Source: Streptomyces sp. SID9727 (GTDB taxonomy: Bacteria; Actinomycetota; Actinomycetes; Streptomycetales; Streptomycetaceae). Taken from it: DNA of 64,000 nt. The notes beneath the pieces are model-generated. The model was not told the origin of the DNA. It searched no databases and saw only the letters and a list, made by a program, of their open reading frames with translations. This document shows positions 16,057 through 24,496 of this stretch, piece after piece (position 1 is the stretch's first letter; each line of letters begins with the position of its first letter). The position numbers and the translations under genes were made by a program. Location: assembly GCF_010550605.1 (NCBI RefSeq), contig NZ_JAAGNI010000136.1:62001-126000 (forward strand). Reading direction: 5' to 3'.

Positions 16057-17193
16057 TCAGTGGACTGCCAGGGAACCCATTGGCTGGTGCCGGGCGCCGC
16101 GGTTGAGGTTCCGGTCGAACCACTGGGTCTGGGACAGGCGCCCGAGCGTGCGGGCGCGGGTTCCGAGCAATGGGCTCGGGCAGTGGCCGAGCACGAAGCC
16201 GTAGTAGTAGGACCAGCGTTGCACATGGTCCGTGATGGCCTTCTGTCGTCGCTCCCATTCGGGCAGCACGGTGGTGATGTCCTTGTTCTGTTCCGCGAGG
16301 GCGGCGAGGGCCATCGCGTTGATGAAGGCGGTGTTCGCGGCCTGTCCAAGGTTGGGCGGCATGGCGTGGGCGGCGTCGCCGAGGACAGCAGCATGGCCGG
16401 CGCTCCAGCGTCGGCAGCGGACGTTGACGAGGCGGTCCCACCGGCCGTCTTCGGCGAAGCGGTGCACGAGGTCGGCGACAGCAGGGAAGTCCGCGGCCCA
16501 TAGATCGCGGTCGACGGGGAGTCGTCCGGCGCGGTCGTCCCCGACCGGGGCGCTGAGGAAGATGTAGTCCTGCTCGTCGGTGCAGGGGTTGAACAGCAGG
16601 CGCCGTGCTCCGTGCCAGTACTCGATGATCGTGTCGTCGGGTTGGTCGTCGGAGCGGTCGATGAGCATGCGGATGCCGGCCTGACTGCCGAAGTCCATCC
16701 ATGCGGTGCAGAAGATCGATTCGCGCAGGCGGGAGTACGCGCCGTCTGCGGCGACGACCAGGTCGGCGCGGCTCGTTTTGCCGTTGGCGTACTCGATTCG
16801 GCCGTCCGCGGACATTCCGGTGACCAGTGAGGACGTGACGATGTCGACGCCGTAGTACTCCGCGCGGGCGATCAGAGCGGCGTAGAGGTCGGCCCGGGGT
16901 GGCAGGAGCATGCGGTCGCCGGGGCCGGTGTAGCGCGACATCAGCGGCTTGCCGCGGTGGTCTGCGATGCGCCATTCGCGGATGGTGCGTGCCCGCTTGG
17001 TGGCCTGGTCGAAGGCCCCGAGGGTCTCGAGCGTTTGCAGGCCGCTTTCCCAGAGCCAGATTCCGGCGCCGTACATGCGCAGTTCGTCGTTGCGCTCGTG
17101 CAGCCGTACGTGCCAGCCGAGTTGGGCGAGCCGGGTGGCCAGGGTGAGACCGGCCAGGCCGGCTCCTGCTATTTCTGCGGTTCGCGGTGCCAT
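16057..17193 (-). CDS. FAD-dependent aromatic-ring monooxygenase, MHPCO-like
   Basis: The 378-residue flavoprotein starts at ATG 17193 with GGAGG seven bases upstream. It has the GAGLAGL dinucleotide motif (residues 9-15), the DG motif VVAADGAYS near 155 and the GD motif VLGDAAHAMPPNLGQ near 285: class A flavin monooxygenase. From memory, the N-terminal stretch (GWHVRLHE, ELRMYGAGIWLW) and overall length closely resemble 2-methyl-3-hydroxypyridine-5-carboxylate oxygenase, which hydroxylates and opens a pyridine ring without a separate dioxygenase. It is the last gene of a leftward catabolic operon. The substrate is unproven; any hydroxylated N-heteroaromatic or phenol is possible. Confidence 0.82.
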   Translation of the reverse strand: MAPRTAEIAGAGLAGLTLATRLAQLGWHVRLHERNDELRMYGAGIWLWESGLQTLETLGAFDQATKRARTIREWRIADHRGKPLMSRYTGPGDRMLLPPRADLYAALIARAEYYGVDIVTSSLVTGMSADGRIEYANGKTSRADLVVAADGAYSRLRESIFCTAWMDFGSQAGIRMLIDRSDDQPDDTIIEYWHGARRLLFNPCTDEQDYIFLSAPVGDDRAGRLPVDRDLWAADFPAVADLVHRFAEDGRWDRLVNVRCRRWSAGHAAVLGDAAHAMPPNLGQAANTAFINAMALAALAEQNKDITTVLPEWERRQKAITDHVQRWSYYYGFVLGHCPSPLLGTRARTLGRLSQTQWFDRNLNRGARHQPMGSLAVH

Positions 17194-17447
17194 CCGTAGA
17201 CCTCCAAGATGCGTTGGAAAGTGCCTGGATCGGGGTGGAGCCGTCAGAGTGCGGTGTTGAGTACGGCACAGGCGCGGGGGCGGCCGTGCCGGGGCGGAGC
17301 TGTCAACGGTTGCGTCTGGTCTGGGACGTTGTGCGGTGTGCTGCGAGGTGTCGAGCGAAGGTTGGGGGGTGGCCGGCCGCCGGGTTGACCCGGCGGCCGG
17401 GCGGTGAAGCGTCGGGGTCCGGCCCCGACCGCTGGAAGTGCGGTGCG

Positions 17448-18875
17448 CTATTCGGCGGCGGCCGCGACCTCGTGCTCGCGCTTTTGCAGGTCCGAGACGA
17501 GGTCCTCGCGCTGCTCGGTGCTCCAGTCGAGTTGGGTGACCGGGCGTTCGCCGCCCTCGAAGGCGCGCTCGTAGGACATGACCTCGAAGCCGTAGTCGTG
17601 CGGCAGGTAGTTGTTGCGCAGGAAACGGGTGCGGATGTCGTCGGGGAAGGTCTGCAGTTCGCCGGCGAGGACGACATGCGTGATCTTGCCCGGCGTGTAG
17701 AGCAGCTTGAGGTTCACGCTGGGGTCGCCGTCGACGACGATCAGGTCGGCGAGCTTGCCGACGGCGACCTCGCCGACCTCGCCCTCCAGGCCGACCATGG
17801 GGGCGTTGTTGAGCGTGCCGGCGCGGATGGCCTCCAGGGGCGTCATCCCGGCGTATTCCACGAGGAGTTCGAGTTCGCGGGCGTGGAACTCGCCGTAGGG
17901 GACGACGGCGAAGCCGCTGTCGGTGCCCATGCCGAACTTGACGCCGGCCGCATGGGCCCGGTGCAGCGAGTCCATGGTCTTCTCGTTCATGCGCTTGGTC
18001 GCCTCGGCGATGCTGGGGCGGATCCCGGACAGGTGGGAGAACTCGACGATGTGGTGCATGAACAGCAGGGTCGGGATCAGCGGGATCTGGGATTGGGCGA
18101 GCTTGTCGATCACCTCGTCCGTCATCATGTTGCCGTGCATGATGTGGTCGAAGCCCGCGTCGACGGCCGCGCCGACCTCGTCCGAGCCCCGGGCGTGGAT
18201 GGTGATGCGCCGGTTGAAGCGGTGTGCGGTGTCGGCGCACAGCTTCATCTCGTCGTTGCTGAATGCCTGGAATTCGCCGAACGGGCTGTCCGCCAGTTTG
18301 ATCAGGTCGACGCCGTTCTTCACCTGGTGGCGGATCTCGGAGACCATCTCGTCCGCGGTGTTGGTCAGCCGTCCGGTGCTGGCCTCCGGGTTGCCGGTGG
18401 TGTCCGGGAACCAGTCGGTGAGGCCGTTGCTCGTGGTCAGGTACCGGCCGGCGGTCGTCATGCGGGGGCCGTGCACGAGCCCCTGCCGGATGCCTTCGCG
18501 CAGGCCGACGCCGATGTAGAAGGAGCCGCCGGGCTGCGAGATGCTGGTCACCCCGGCGTGCAGCACCTTTTCGATGTTGGCCGCGGCGATCAGGGTGCGC
18601 AGCTCGGCCGGGGTGTACATGCTGATTTCTTCTTCGGTGCGCGCCAGCCCGTAGGTCATGTGACAGTGCGCGTCGATCAGTCCGGGCATGACGGTTTTGC
18701 CGCGGGCGTCGATGCGCTGCAGTGTGACACCGCGGGGTATGTCGGTTTCTGCGTCGACGCTGCCGAACTTGACGATCCGGTCGCCTTCGGCGAGGACGTC
18801 ACAGGTGCGCAGAATGGTGGAGCCATCGCCGGTGATGACGTCCCCGCCTTCGATCAACATCCACTGCTTCGCCAT
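17448..18875 (-). CDS. Amidohydrolase, imidazolonepropionase-like
   Basis: The 475-residue protein starts at ATG 18875, with AGGAG upstream. Metal-binding motifs are in order: DAHCHMTYG (near residue 70), the Lys in VDLIKLADS (near 190), His in TIHARGS and HIMHGN (near 225-245), and the Asp in GMGTDSG (near 315). The composite beta-sandwich (residues 1-60 and 380-430, with ADLIVVDGDP) is standard for the family. It should hydrolyse an amide or cyclic amide. In this operon it could act on a ring-opened nitrogen intermediate. Confidence 0.85.
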   Translation of the reverse strand: MAKQWMLIEGGDVITGDGSTILRTCDVLAEGDRIVKFGSVDAETDIPRGVTLQRIDARGKTVMPGLIDAHCHMTYGLARTEEEISMYTPAELRTLIAAANIEKVLHAGVTSISQPGGSFYIGVGLREGIRQGLVHGPRMTTAGRYLTTSNGLTDWFPDTTGNPEASTGRLTNTADEMVSEIRHQVKNGVDLIKLADSPFGEFQAFSNDEMKLCADTAHRFNRRITIHARGSDEVGAAVDAGFDHIMHGNMMTDEVIDKLAQSQIPLIPTLLFMHHIVEFSHLSGIRPSIAEATKRMNEKTMDSLHRAHAAGVKFGMGTDSGFAVVPYGEFHARELELLVEYAGMTPLEAIRAGTLNNAPMVGLEGEVGEVAVGKLADLIVVDGDPSVNLKLLYTPGKITHVVLAGELQTFPDDIRTRFLRNNYLPHDYGFEVMSYERAFEGGERPVTQLDWSTEQREDLVSDLQKREHEVAAAAE

Positions 18876-19058
18876 TGTCCAACTCCTGCTCTTTGCCGTT
18901 TTCCGCCGGGGCCTCCGTGGTGCGGGGGTCTCGGGCTTGCGGTTTTGCTGGTCGCTTCGAACGCACCGGGCGTACAGGTGGGGCGGGTCCGCGGGCGGGC
19001 GGTGCCGACTGCTTGGGGAGAAGCGTGGGCGCCGCCCGCTCGCGGTGGGCCGCTGGGT

Positions 19059-19463
19059 TTAGCCGATGGCGAGTGCTTCGATCTCCACGCTGAACTGCTC
19101 TTCGACGAGGCCGGAGACGAGGACGAGGGTGTTGGGCGGGTATTCGCCGTTGGGGTAGATCTCGGCGAAGACTTCCCGGCGGGCGTCCATGAACTCGGGG
19201 ATGGAGGCGCGGTCGACGATGAAGGTGTTGAAGCGCAGTACGTCGGCGAAGGTAAGGCCGATGCCGTTGAGGACGGTCTGCACGTTGGCGAAGGACTGCT
19301 TGGTCTGGGCGTAGATGCTGCCGTCGCCGGGCAGGGAGCCGTCCGGCAGTCCTCCCAGCTGGCCGGCGATCGAGTGCACGGTTCCGGTCCCGCTCGAGGC
19401 CGGCGAGTAGGCGCCGTACAGCTTGCCGAGGTCGGGGATGTGCGGGGTGAACTTCACGGACAT
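19059..19463 (-). CDS. RidA/YjgF-family protein lacking the catalytic arginine
   Basis: A 134-residue protein from ATG 19463. Family features include SIAGQLGG, NVQTVLNGIGLTFADVLRFN and the C-terminal strand VEIEALA. The position normally holding the Arg of true imine deaminases (PARxxV near residue 105-110) reads YPPNTLVLV here. It therefore belongs to the Rid groups without that Arg, several of which sit in catabolic operons. It may act as an enamine/imine handler or unknown hydrolase. It lies between the hydrolase and amidohydrolase genes on the same strand. Confidence 0.8.
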   Translation of the reverse strand: MSVKFTPHIPDLGKLYGAYSPASSGTGTVHSIAGQLGGLPDGSLPGDGSIYAQTKQSFANVQTVLNGIGLTFADVLRFNTFIVDRASIPEFMDARREVFAEIYPNGEYPPNTLVLVSGLVEEQFSVEIEALAIG

Positions 19464-19542
19464 GGGGTGCTCCCGTTCAGAGGATGGGGTTGTTCGGTGG
19501 GGTGTGGCTGGTCGCTGGCGAGCCTGGGTGGGCTGTGGGCGT

Positions 19543-20406
19543 TCAGAAGGTGCGTTCGCGGCCGTGCCGGGTGGCGGTGTCGGCGAAGATCCAGTTGAGG
19601 GCGTCGATGAAGGCGGCCGGCCGCTCCCAGTAGGGGGCGTGGCCGGTGTCGCGGATCCAGGCCATGGGCAGGTCGGGCAGGCGGTCCATGCTGGCGCGCC
19701 CGGTCTCGGCGGAGACGATGGTGTCCTCGCTGCCCCAGATCATTCCGACGGGTGCCCCCTGGTCGGCGAGGCGCTGGGCGTCGGCTGCGATGAGGTGGTC
19801 GTTGATGGGGCCTTCGAAGTGGCGGCCGATGGCGTCGAAGGAGGCGTCGGCGCCGGCGGAGTTGTTGATCCTAGATTCCTCCAGGGCCCAGGCGTCGGTG
19901 ACCCGCGCGCTGTCGTGGATGAGGGCGGTGAGCTTGCGTCGGCAGTCCTCGACGCCGCGCTGCTTGAGGATGACCTGGCTGATGTTGGCGCCCTCCTTCT
20001 CGTCGAGCGGGACGACGCCGAGGGTTCCCACCATGGCCAGGCGGTGCACCGGGGTGGTGAAGTTGCGTGCCATGTAGCCGCCGATCTGGCCGCCGAGGGA
20101 TGTTCCGATGACGGTCAGCCGCGAGTGGGCGTACTGGGCGGCGACCTTGCTGGCGATGTCGGCGCAGTAGGGGACGGTGAAGGGGAGGGAGCCCTTGTCG
20201 GCGAAGCCGTGGCCGGGCAGGTCCAGTGCGAGGACGCGGTAGCCCTGGGCGGCCAGGGGCTCGAGCAGGGGGGTGAACCGGTCGGCCCGTGAGCCGACGC
20301 CGTGGATGCACAGGACGAGGTCGCTGCCCGATCCTGCGTCCAGGACGCGGGTCTGCACACTTTTGCCGTCCGCCTCGACGTGGACGGGGTATTGCCTGAT
20401 GGTCAC
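19543..20406 (-). CDS. Alpha/beta hydrolase of the catabolic operon
   Basis: The 287-residue protein starts at GTG 20406, overlapping the stop of the FAH gene by four bases (GTGA), so the two are translationally coupled. The oxyanion region is HGVGSRADRF (near residue 35), the nucleophile elbow GTSLGGQ (near 101), the acid is in WGSEDTI (near 228) and the His in GHAPYWERP (near 258). This is the meta-cleavage hydrolase/AAMS-hydrolase type of fold. It likely cleaves a C-C or C-N bond of a ring-opened product. Confidence 0.85.
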   Translation of the reverse strand: MTIRQYPVHVEADGKSVQTRVLDAGSGSDLVLCIHGVGSRADRFTPLLEPLAAQGYRVLALDLPGHGFADKGSLPFTVPYCADIASKVAAQYAHSRLTVIGTSLGGQIGGYMARNFTTPVHRLAMVGTLGVVPLDEKEGANISQVILKQRGVEDCRRKLTALIHDSARVTDAWALEESRINNSAGADASFDAIGRHFEGPINDHLIAADAQRLADQGAPVGMIWGSEDTIVSAETGRASMDRLPDLPMAWIRDTGHAPYWERPAAFIDALNWIFADTATRHGRERTF

Positions 20407-21320
20407 TGGGTGGCTCCTCCTGTGGGGGTGTGTGCCGGGGTGGGGTGGGCGATGGTGTTGCGCAGGGCTCCCAGGCCGCTGGCCTTGATGACGACTTCGT
20501 CGCCGGGCTGGAGGTAGCGCGGGGGGTTGAAACCGATGCCGACGCCCTGGGGGGTACCGGTGGCGATCACGTCGCCCGGCTGCAGGGTGATTCCGGCGGA
20601 GAGGGTCTCGATGATGGCCGGGATGTCGAAGATCAGACGGGAGGTGTCGGAGTCCTGGCGGAGTTCGTCGTTGACGAACGTCTGCAGTGTGATCTTGTCG
20701 GGGTCGACTTCGTCGGCCGTGGTCACCCAGGGGCCCATCGGGCAGAAGGTGTCCAGGGACTTGCCCAGGAACCACTGTTTGTGGTCGCGCTGCATGTCCC
20801 GGGCGGTGACGTCGTTGATGAGGGTGTAGCCCCAGACGTAGTCGAGGGCGTCGGCCCGCGGGATGCGGTAGCCGGGCTTGGAGATCACGATGCCGATCTC
20901 GCCCTCGTAGTCGAGGGCTGAGGTGATGTCCGTGTGCGGGTCGATCTCCTGGCCGGGGCCGATGACGGAATGGGCCGGCTTGGTGAAGATGACGGGTTTG
21001 TCGGGCACCTCGGCGACGCCGGCGGAGTGCGTGGCGTCGAAGCCGCTGCGGGCGAACTCGGCGGCGTGGTCGGCGTAGTTGCGGCCGACGCAGAAGATGT
21101 TGCGGTCCGGCACGAGGGGGGCCAGCGGCTTCCAGCCGGGAGGTCCCGGGCGGGTGGCCAGCCGGGCGAGTTCGTCGCCCGAGAGTCCGACGAGTTCCTG
21201 GAGGCGGGTGTAGGGCCGCTGGTTCTTCTCGTCCCACACGATGCGGGGCTCGGCGCCCTGTTCGTCCAGTACGCACAGAACCGGCCCGTAGTTCTCCGTT
21301 TGTGAGCGCGCGAAGCGCAT
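20403..21320 (-). CDS. Fumarylacetoacetate hydrolase (FAH)-family protein
   Basis: The 305-residue protein starts at ATG 21320 behind GGAGG. After an N-terminal domain ending near residue 75, the FAH fold shows CVGRNYADHAAE, the metal-binding DYEGEIGIVI (ExE near 140), GYTLINDVTARD, and the C-terminal GDVIATGTPQGVG. The family covers hydrolases, hydratases, isomerases and decarboxylases acting on oxo-acids. It is the first gene of the operon and faces the FadR-type regulator across a region with a clear promoter. Confidence 0.88.
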   Translation of the reverse strand: MRFARSQTENYGPVLCVLDEQGAEPRIVWDEKNQRPYTRLQELVGLSGDELARLATRPGPPGWKPLAPLVPDRNIFCVGRNYADHAAEFARSGFDATHSAGVAEVPDKPVIFTKPAHSVIGPGQEIDPHTDITSALDYEGEIGIVISKPGYRIPRADALDYVWGYTLINDVTARDMQRDHKQWFLGKSLDTFCPMGPWVTTADEVDPDKITLQTFVNDELRQDSDTSRLIFDIPAIIETLSAGITLQPGDVIATGTPQGVGIGFNPPRYLQPGDEVVIKASGLGALRNTIAHPTPAHTPTGGATQ

Positions 21321-21340
21321 TGATCCTCCGGTTGCGCGAA

Positions 21341-21380
21341 ACCAATGTGAACCTTCGGCTCACCATAGGTATCGATTGGT
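21341..21380. promoter_or_regulatory. Putative FadR-type operator over the promoter
   Basis: GTGAACC-TTC-GGCTCAC (21347-21363) is an inverted repeat with one mismatch that touches the -10 of the operon promoter. It is nested inside an outer ACCAAT (21341) and ATTGGT (21375) pair. The divergent GntR/FadR regulator next door is the obvious ligand. Confidence 0.45.
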
Positions 21381-21390
21381 TGGCCGTCAA
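21362..21390 (-). promoter_or_regulatory. Sigma-HrdB-type promoter of the catabolic operon
   Basis: On the minus strand, TTGACG (21390-21385) and TATGGT (21367-21362) are separated by exactly 17 bases, a good vegetative promoter about 40 bases before the FAH start codon. Confidence 0.6.
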
Positions 21391-21683
21391 CGGTTGCGCA
21401 GCAGCCCCCTTCCGTCGCCCGGCACGGGGCAGGCCCCCCGCCCGCCGCCCTGAGCGGCAGCCTGCGAGCAGCGGTTTTCCGGCACCCGGCCAGCAGGCGG
21501 GGCACCGTCGCCGGCGACGGTGGAACTGCGGTCGACCGGGTTGCCCATCGACCGGTCGGCGCTGCGGCGGAGGGGAGCGTCGGCGGCTGGAACGCGCCTC
21601 CTGCAGGGGGCGCTCGGGCCGGGATGTCGCGCGCTGGCCTGGGGCTCGCCTGCTAGGCTCCTGGGCTCAGGAGGAGGGGCTGC

Positions 21684-22430
21684 ATGCCGGTCCTCCAGCA
21701 GAAGCAGACGGTGGCGGCCGCGATGGGTCGCATTGGTTGTTCCGGGGAGGTGGCAGGGGTGCAGGCAGTGGGGCCCGCGGCGGTGGTCCGTGCGCACATC
21801 TCGCAGGTGATCAGCGAGGAGAAGCTTGCCCCTGGCGCCCAGCTGCCCACGGAGCGCGACCTCGCCGCGTCGACCGGAGCCAGTCGAGCGGTGGTCCGGT
21901 CTGTGCTGAAGTCCCTGGCGGACGAGGGTGTGGTCGTGCGGCACGTGGGGCGCGGCACCTTCGTCGCGCCCGGCACGGAGGCCGAGCCGGCCGCGCAGGC
22001 GGGCGCGCCCAGTCCGGTCAACATCATGCAGGCGCGTCTGGTGCTCGAGCCGGAGTTCCTGCCCACCGCCGTCATTTCCGCCACGGAGCAGGACCTGCGG
22101 GAGATGCGGCGCTGTCACCAGGAGGGCGAGCAGGCCGCCAGCTCCGCGGAGTTCGAGCACTGGGACACGCTCCTGCACCACAGCTTCGCCGTCGCGACCC
22201 ACAATCCGTTGATCGTGGAGACGAGCCGGCTGCTCATCGACAGCCGGCACCAGCCGGTGTGGGGCCGGCTCAAGCAGCGCACCTACAGTCCCGGCCTGCA
22301 GCAGAACTACTGCAAGGAGCACGAGGCCATCGTCAGGGCGATCGAGGAGCGAGACCCCGACGAGGCCCGGCTGCGCATGCGCGCCCACCTGCAGCACGTC
22401 TCGCGCGAGCTGTTCGGCCACAGCCTGTGA
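21684..22430 (+). CDS. GntR/FadR-family transcriptional regulator
   Basis: The 248-residue protein starts at ATG 21684 with AGGAGGAGGGG upstream. The winged helix-turn-helix (about 32-95) has LPTERDLAASTGASRAVVRSVLKSLADEGVV and the wing GRGTFVAPG. The C-terminal FCD domain contains the expected metal/ligand residues: Asp in HWDTLLHH, His in LHHSFAV, and KEHEAIVRAIEERD. It probably represses the divergent FAH operon and the downstream permease until a carboxylate intermediate binds. Confidence 0.88.
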   Translation: MPVLQQKQTVAAAMGRIGCSGEVAGVQAVGPAAVVRAHISQVISEEKLAPGAQLPTERDLAASTGASRAVVRSVLKSLADEGVVVRHVGRGTFVAPGTEAEPAAQAGAPSPVNIMQARLVLEPEFLPTAVISATEQDLREMRRCHQEGEQAASSAEFEHWDTLLHHSFAVATHNPLIVETSRLLIDSRHQPVWGRLKQRTYSPGLQQNYCKEHEAIVRAIEERDPDEARLRMRAHLQHVSRELFGHSL

Positions 22431-22797
22431 CCGGCCCGCGCCGCTGACGCCCCCACGTCGCTGATTCACCGCCAGATCCTGCGCCCGTGCGCCGCCGCAT
22501 GCCTGCCCGTCGGCGGAAGCGGCGACGCGTCCGGCCCGGCCGCCGGGCCGCGCAAGCAGGGCGGCGGTGCCGCGCGGGCTTTTCCTCACCGGATGGTCGA
22601 CAGGCCCGGGGGGCCGGTGTACCGTCTCGCCCCAACAACCAATGGTCCTCACTGGTCTAAATAGGTTCGCCAGTGGGCGGCCTCCCGGCGGCCCCGCGGC
22701 CGCCGCGGCTCTCGGGCGTACGGCACCCGCCCAGTTCGGCGCTCCTTCCTGCTTCGAGCGCATCCGGTTGAGGTTTTGGAACCCAGCGAGGACACAC
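22431..22797. other. Leader region of the NCS1 permease
   Basis: A 367-base gap. Near 22636-22660 lies AACCAATGGTCCTCACTGGTC, where TGGTC appears twice about one helical turn apart and CCAAT repeats a motif seen at the FAH promoter; TAAATAGG follows. It probably contains the permease promoter and a second regulator site. No ORF is supported. Confidence 0.4.
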
Positions 22798-24417
22798 ATG
22801 AGCAACCCCTCTTTCGAGGTCTCCTTCCACGATGACCCGGCGGTGCTGAAGGCTGCCGCCACCGACGATTTCTCGGGGCATGTGGTGCCCCGCAGCTGGC
22901 GCAGCTCGCGCGGCTCGCTGTCCATGGCGTGGCTGTCGGTGTTCAGCGCCATGTTCTGGCTGGTCTTCCCGCAGACCCTGGCGCTTGCGGTCGGGGTGCG
23001 CGACACCCTGATCGGCATGGTGCTGGCGGCGGTCGTCATCTCCGTCGCGGCCGCCATCGTGGTGCCCTACGCGGCCCGGACCGGGACGAGTCTGGCGATG
23101 TTCAGCCGCCGGCTGATGGGTTACTGGGGTGGCGCGCTGGTCAGCCTGCTGGTGGCGGTGACCGCCCTGTACTACTGCGCGTTCGAGACGTCGATCATCT
23201 CGATCGCGTTCCACGAGTACGTCGGCACGCTGCCGCTGCCGGTCTGGTACTTGCTCGCGGTCGCCGTCGCGGTCGCGCTCGCCTTCGGCGGCGTAAGGGT
23301 GTGGCTGGACAAGTTCAACGCCTGGCTGCTGCCGGTCTACGTCGTCGGCATCGTGGCCGCCGTGGTGTGGGCCGTCGCCGAGTTCGGTTACGACTCCGCC
23401 TGGATCTCCTACATGCCCGCCCGCCCGGTCACCACTGTGGGGCCGGGCTGGGTGCTGTCCTTCAGCGGCTACCTCAGCCAGCTCGTCTTCATCATGTATC
23501 TGTGGGACTTCGCCCGGATGTCCCGTACGCAGCACGCGACGTATCACGCGCGGGTCACCTTCGGCCTGCCGTTCTGGCTGGTCACGTTCGTGCTCAACGG
23601 CCTGGCCGGGCTGTTCCTGGCGCAGACGATCGACATCCGCGGGGCGTTCTCGGAGACCTCGGCGGTCTTCGCGCTGATCTCGCTGATGGGGTTCGCCGGG
23701 GTGCTGCTCGTGTGGGTCACCCAGAGCCGGATCAATACGACCAACTTCTATGTGGCGTCGCTGAATCTGCAGGCGTTCGGCAGCCGTGCGCTGCGCTGGT
23801 TCAGGCCGCGCTATGTCTGGGCGGCGGTCGCGGGCGTGCTGGTCTACGTCCTGATGCTGGCGGACGTGATCGGTTTCCTGCTGACCGCGCTCAACTACCA
23901 GACCGTGTTCGTGGCCGCGTGGGTGGCCATCGCGTGCGTGCACATCGTGCGCTCGCGCACCGCGCCGTCGTCGGCGGCGGCGGATGAGTTCCGGCCCGGC
24001 CGCCTCACGCTGCTCAACCCCGCCGGCCTCACGTCGTGGCTGTGCTCGGCCGCGGTCGGCGTCCTGCTGCTGGCCTTCGCCGGAGACTTCGGTGCCACCT
24101 GGGCGATCATCATCGTCCTCCCCCTCGCCGCCGCCCTGTACGCGCTGCTGGATCGGTGGCAGCCGGTGGGCAGGGCCGTCCTGGTCCGCCCGGGCGACCT
24201 GCGTGAGGAGGTCGAGGACGCGTGGGCGGCCCGCATCAAGTGCGCACGCTGCGCGCAGAGTTACGTCGCCTACGAGATGGACCGCGACCCCGCCAATGAG
24301 GACCGTGCCATCTGCTCGCTGTGCGGTGACACGGCGCCCGGCTTCTACCGGGCCGCCGCGCGCGAGGCGCGCGAGGCGCAGGCCGGGCCGGAGCGCAGCC
24401 CGGAGGCGGCGGCTTAG
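22798..24417 (+). CDS. NCS1-family permease with a C-terminal zinc-ribbon-like tail
   Basis: The 539-residue protein starts at ATG 22798 with GCGAGGA upstream. Twelve hydrophobic segments run from about residue 40 to 460, with family marks such as FSGYLSQLVFIMYLWDFARM and ALNYQTVFVAAWV. NCS1 proteins take up nucleobases, hydantoins and related heterocycles in symport. After the last helix there is a polar extension with CARC (near 482) and CSLC (near 507), two CxxC pairs like a zinc ribbon. I do not know this tail as standard for the family. The permease likely imports the substrate of the adjacent catabolic genes. Confidence 0.85.
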   Translation: MSNPSFEVSFHDDPAVLKAAATDDFSGHVVPRSWRSSRGSLSMAWLSVFSAMFWLVFPQTLALAVGVRDTLIGMVLAAVVISVAAAIVVPYAARTGTSLAMFSRRLMGYWGGALVSLLVAVTALYYCAFETSIISIAFHEYVGTLPLPVWYLLAVAVAVALAFGGVRVWLDKFNAWLLPVYVVGIVAAVVWAVAEFGYDSAWISYMPARPVTTVGPGWVLSFSGYLSQLVFIMYLWDFARMSRTQHATYHARVTFGLPFWLVTFVLNGLAGLFLAQTIDIRGAFSETSAVFALISLMGFAGVLLVWVTQSRINTTNFYVASLNLQAFGSRALRWFRPRYVWAAVAGVLVYVLMLADVIGFLLTALNYQTVFVAAWVAIACVHIVRSRTAPSSAAADEFRPGRLTLLNPAGLTSWLCSAAVGVLLLAFAGDFGATWAIIIVLPLAAALYALLDRWQPVGRAVLVRPGDLREEVEDAWAARIKCARCAQSYVAYEMDRDPANEDRAICSLCGDTAPGFYRAAAREAREAQAGPERSPEAAA

Positions 24418-24496
24418 CATCGCTGGTCGCATCGGGGCAGTTGCTCCTTTCCGGTGTCGTGGTGCCGGCCTGCGGATCGTGCGCGTGCGGCTGGGG

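Larger units (their letters stand above)
21321..21683. other. Divergent intergenic region, catabolic operon and regulator
   Basis: The left 70 bases hold the operon promoter and operator. The remaining 290 bases up to the regulator are GC-rich, without a recognisable gene; the regulator's promoter was not identified. Confidence 0.45.

Noticed and set aside
17187-19598. An 803-codon plus-strand open frame antisense to the amidohydrolase and RidA genes
   Set aside because: It lies opposite genes with intact catalytic motifs and is Val/Gly/Asp/Glu-rich, the usual shadow of high-GC third-position bias.
19543-21390. A 615-codon minus-strand frame spanning the alpha/beta hydrolase and FAH genes
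   Set aside because: The upstream part is the out-of-frame shadow of the FAH gene; the true hydrolase starts at GTG 20406 with a four-base overlap.
16057-24417. Classic homogentisate or gentisate pathway, suggested by the FAH protein
   Set aside because: No dioxygenase or maleylacetoacetate isomerase; the other genes fit N-heterocycle breakdown better.
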